Assembly: GCA_937902565.1 (NCBI GenBank)
Contig: CALFMX010000125.1
Span: 1-5,742, forward strand
DNA from: an uncultured Spirochaetales bacterium
Lineage (GTDB): Bacteria > Spirochaetota > Spirochaetia > Sphaerochaetales > Sphaerochaetaceae
Reading direction: 5' to 3'
DNA length: 5,742 nt
Numbering within the stretch: position 1 is the first letter of the stretch; each line of letters starts with the position of its first letter. Position numbers and translations under genes: made by a program. Shown here piece by piece: positions 4,711 through 5,742 of the stretch. The notes beneath the pieces were generated by a model. The model had not been told where the DNA came from. It made no database searches and saw only the letters and a list, made by a program, of their open reading frames with translations.

Positions 4711-5742
4711 CTAGCGGTCGAGGCTGTCGGGGTCGAGCAGGAACTCTCTCAGGCCCATGACCACCACCCCATCCTCACTTCTCCACAGCTTGATGGGGTC
4801 CTTTACCACGATGATCTTCTTGAACGAGTCAGAGACGGCGACCAGGGGTCGCGACTCCTGACGCATCTTCTCACTGTCAGGGATGGAGAATGCTGATTGG
4901 ATGTAGTAGCGCCTGCTACCCAGATTGCAGACAAAATCAATTTCGGTGCGCTTCTTGATCTGCTTGCCACCCACGCTCTCCCAGAGATCGACCACCCCGA
5001 CATCAACGGCAAACCCCCGCATCCGCAGCTCGTTGTAGATGATGTTCTCCATGATGTGGTTCTCTTCCTGCTGCCGGAAGTTCAACCGGGCATTGCGCAG
5101 ACCTACATCCTCGAAGTAGTACTTATGCGGGGAAGCAATGTACTGCTTGCCTTTCACATCATACCGGTGTGCCCGGTTGATCAAAAAGGCATCCAACAGG
5201 TGATCGATGTAGGCACTCAGTGTCTTGTCGGTGACACCACCGACCCCCTGGCTTCTGAAGGTGTTGGCCAGCTTGTAAGGATTGGTCAACGAACCGACTG
5301 AAGAGGCCAGGATATTGAGCAATGAGTCCATTACAGCCGGTCCTCTGAGATTGTTGCGATCGACGATATCGCTGATGTAGACCTTCTCCAGGAGGGTATC
5401 GAGATAGGTTGCCTTCAATTCATCACTCTCCCTACTCAGGATCAGCGGGAGGCCTCCATAGGTATAATACTCCCGCCACGCCTCCTCTTCAGTGCCTTCG
5501 TAGGCACTGAGATACTCTCCAAAGGAGAGGGGATGGACTCGTACCTCATCCCCTCTCCCCCTGAACTCGGTAAGGATATCGGTGGAGAGGAAGCGTGAGT
5601 TGCTGCCGGTGACATAGATATCCAGATTGGGCTTGCGCCCCAATCCATTGAGAAGGCCCTCGAATCGCCCCACCAACTGGATCTCATCGATGAAGAGATG
5701 CTGAGCGAGCAAATCTGTATGCATGAGCTGGCTCCGGTGGAT
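4711..5742 (-). CDS. AAA+ ATPase with C-terminal DUF4143 domain (5' end beyond window)
   Basis: The C-terminal 343 codons of a DUF4143-type ATPase; the frame is open through the right edge, so the ATG at 5724 is internal and the Walker A loop, normally within the first 40-50 residues, is outside. Counting from that ATG, LFIDEIQ (10-16) is the Walker B motif, IYVTGSNS (36-43) the sensor region, and GRGDEVRVHPLSFGEY (56-71) the conserved stretch after the ATPase core. DUF4143 follows from about 110, with YFEDVGLRNA (203-212) and NIIYNEL (227-233). TEIDFVC (260-266) and YYIQ (273-276) form the PD-(D/E)XK-like core at the end. The family is common in anaerobes, often in many copies, and its role is unknown; some members have been suggested to be nuclease-like or addiction-type factors. 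It is convergent with TauE and shows no frameshift. Confidence 0.92.
   Translation of the reverse strand: MHRSQLMHTDLLAQHLFIDEIQLVGRFEGLLNGLGRKPNLDIYVTGSNSRFLSTDILTEFRGRGDEVRVHPLSFGEYLSAYEGTEEEAWREYYTYGGLPLILSRESDELKATYLDTLLEKVYISDIVDRNNLRGPAVMDSLLNILASSVGSLTNPYKLANTFRSQGVGGVTDKTLSAYIDHLLDAFLINRAHRYDVKGKQYIASPHKYYFEDVGLRNARLNFRQQEENHIMENIIYNELRMRGFAVDVGVVDLWESVGGKQIKKRTEIDFVCNLGSRRYYIQSAFSIPDSEKMRQESRPLVAVSDSFKKIIVVKDPIKLWRSEDGVVVMGLREFLLDPDSLDR

Noticed and set aside
4897..5301. 134-codon + strand open frame opposite the DUF4143 gene
   Set aside because: It is antisense to a strongly recognised AAA+/DUF4143 protein and carries no recognisable motif.
4711..5742. DUF4143 ATPase as part of a phage-defence or toxin-antitoxin system
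   Set aside because: No partner gene is in the window, and this family is widespread as a stand-alone gene; nothing here supports a defence role.

Overview
This is bacterial chromosome with ordinary gene packing: seven protein-coding genes (one cut by the right edge), no RNA genes, no CRISPR array and no recognisable insertion sequence. Start sites with AAGGAG/GGAGG ribosome sites, moderate-to-high GC (about 57% in sampled osmC blocks, about 44% in the tetR gene) and an AAA+/DUF4143 protein fit many anaerobic lineages. A Sphaerochaeta-like spirochaete is my tentative guess from gene style only; the window holds no phylogenetic marker.

Left block (26-1779, + strand): a LacI-family regulator whose stop codon overlaps the start of a DUF554 membrane protein, so the two are probably translationally coupled. 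The regulator has no visible ribosome site but has a good -10 hexamer just upstream, which suggests a leaderless mRNA. Middle block (1781-2860, - strand): a TetR-family regulator with a GTG start, followed 81 bases later by an OsmC-type peroxide-reductase-like protein with both expected cysteines. The OsmC gene ends one base from the end of the DUF554 gene.

A 171-base divergent region (2861-3031) separates tetR from a two-gene + strand operon (3032-4594): a membrane CTP-dependent polyprenol/diacylglycerol kinase-like protein and a TauE/SafE-family exporter. This region holds a credible tetR promoter, a perfect 12-bp palindrome next to its -35 box, and a 9-2-9 inverted repeat directly abutting the kinase start codon, which is the best candidate TetR operator. 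The simplest model is a local regulon: TetR controls the kinase-TauE operon, and perhaps itself and osmC, in response to an unknown small molecule.

Right block (4595-5742): a 116-base convergent spacer with two neighbouring hairpins, then the C-terminal part of an AAA+ ATPase with a DUF4143 domain on the - strand, whose Walker A region lies beyond the window. I see no clearly new system. The most testable points are the operator at the kinase start codon, the unusual TetR/kinase/TauE/OsmC grouping, and the structured spacer.
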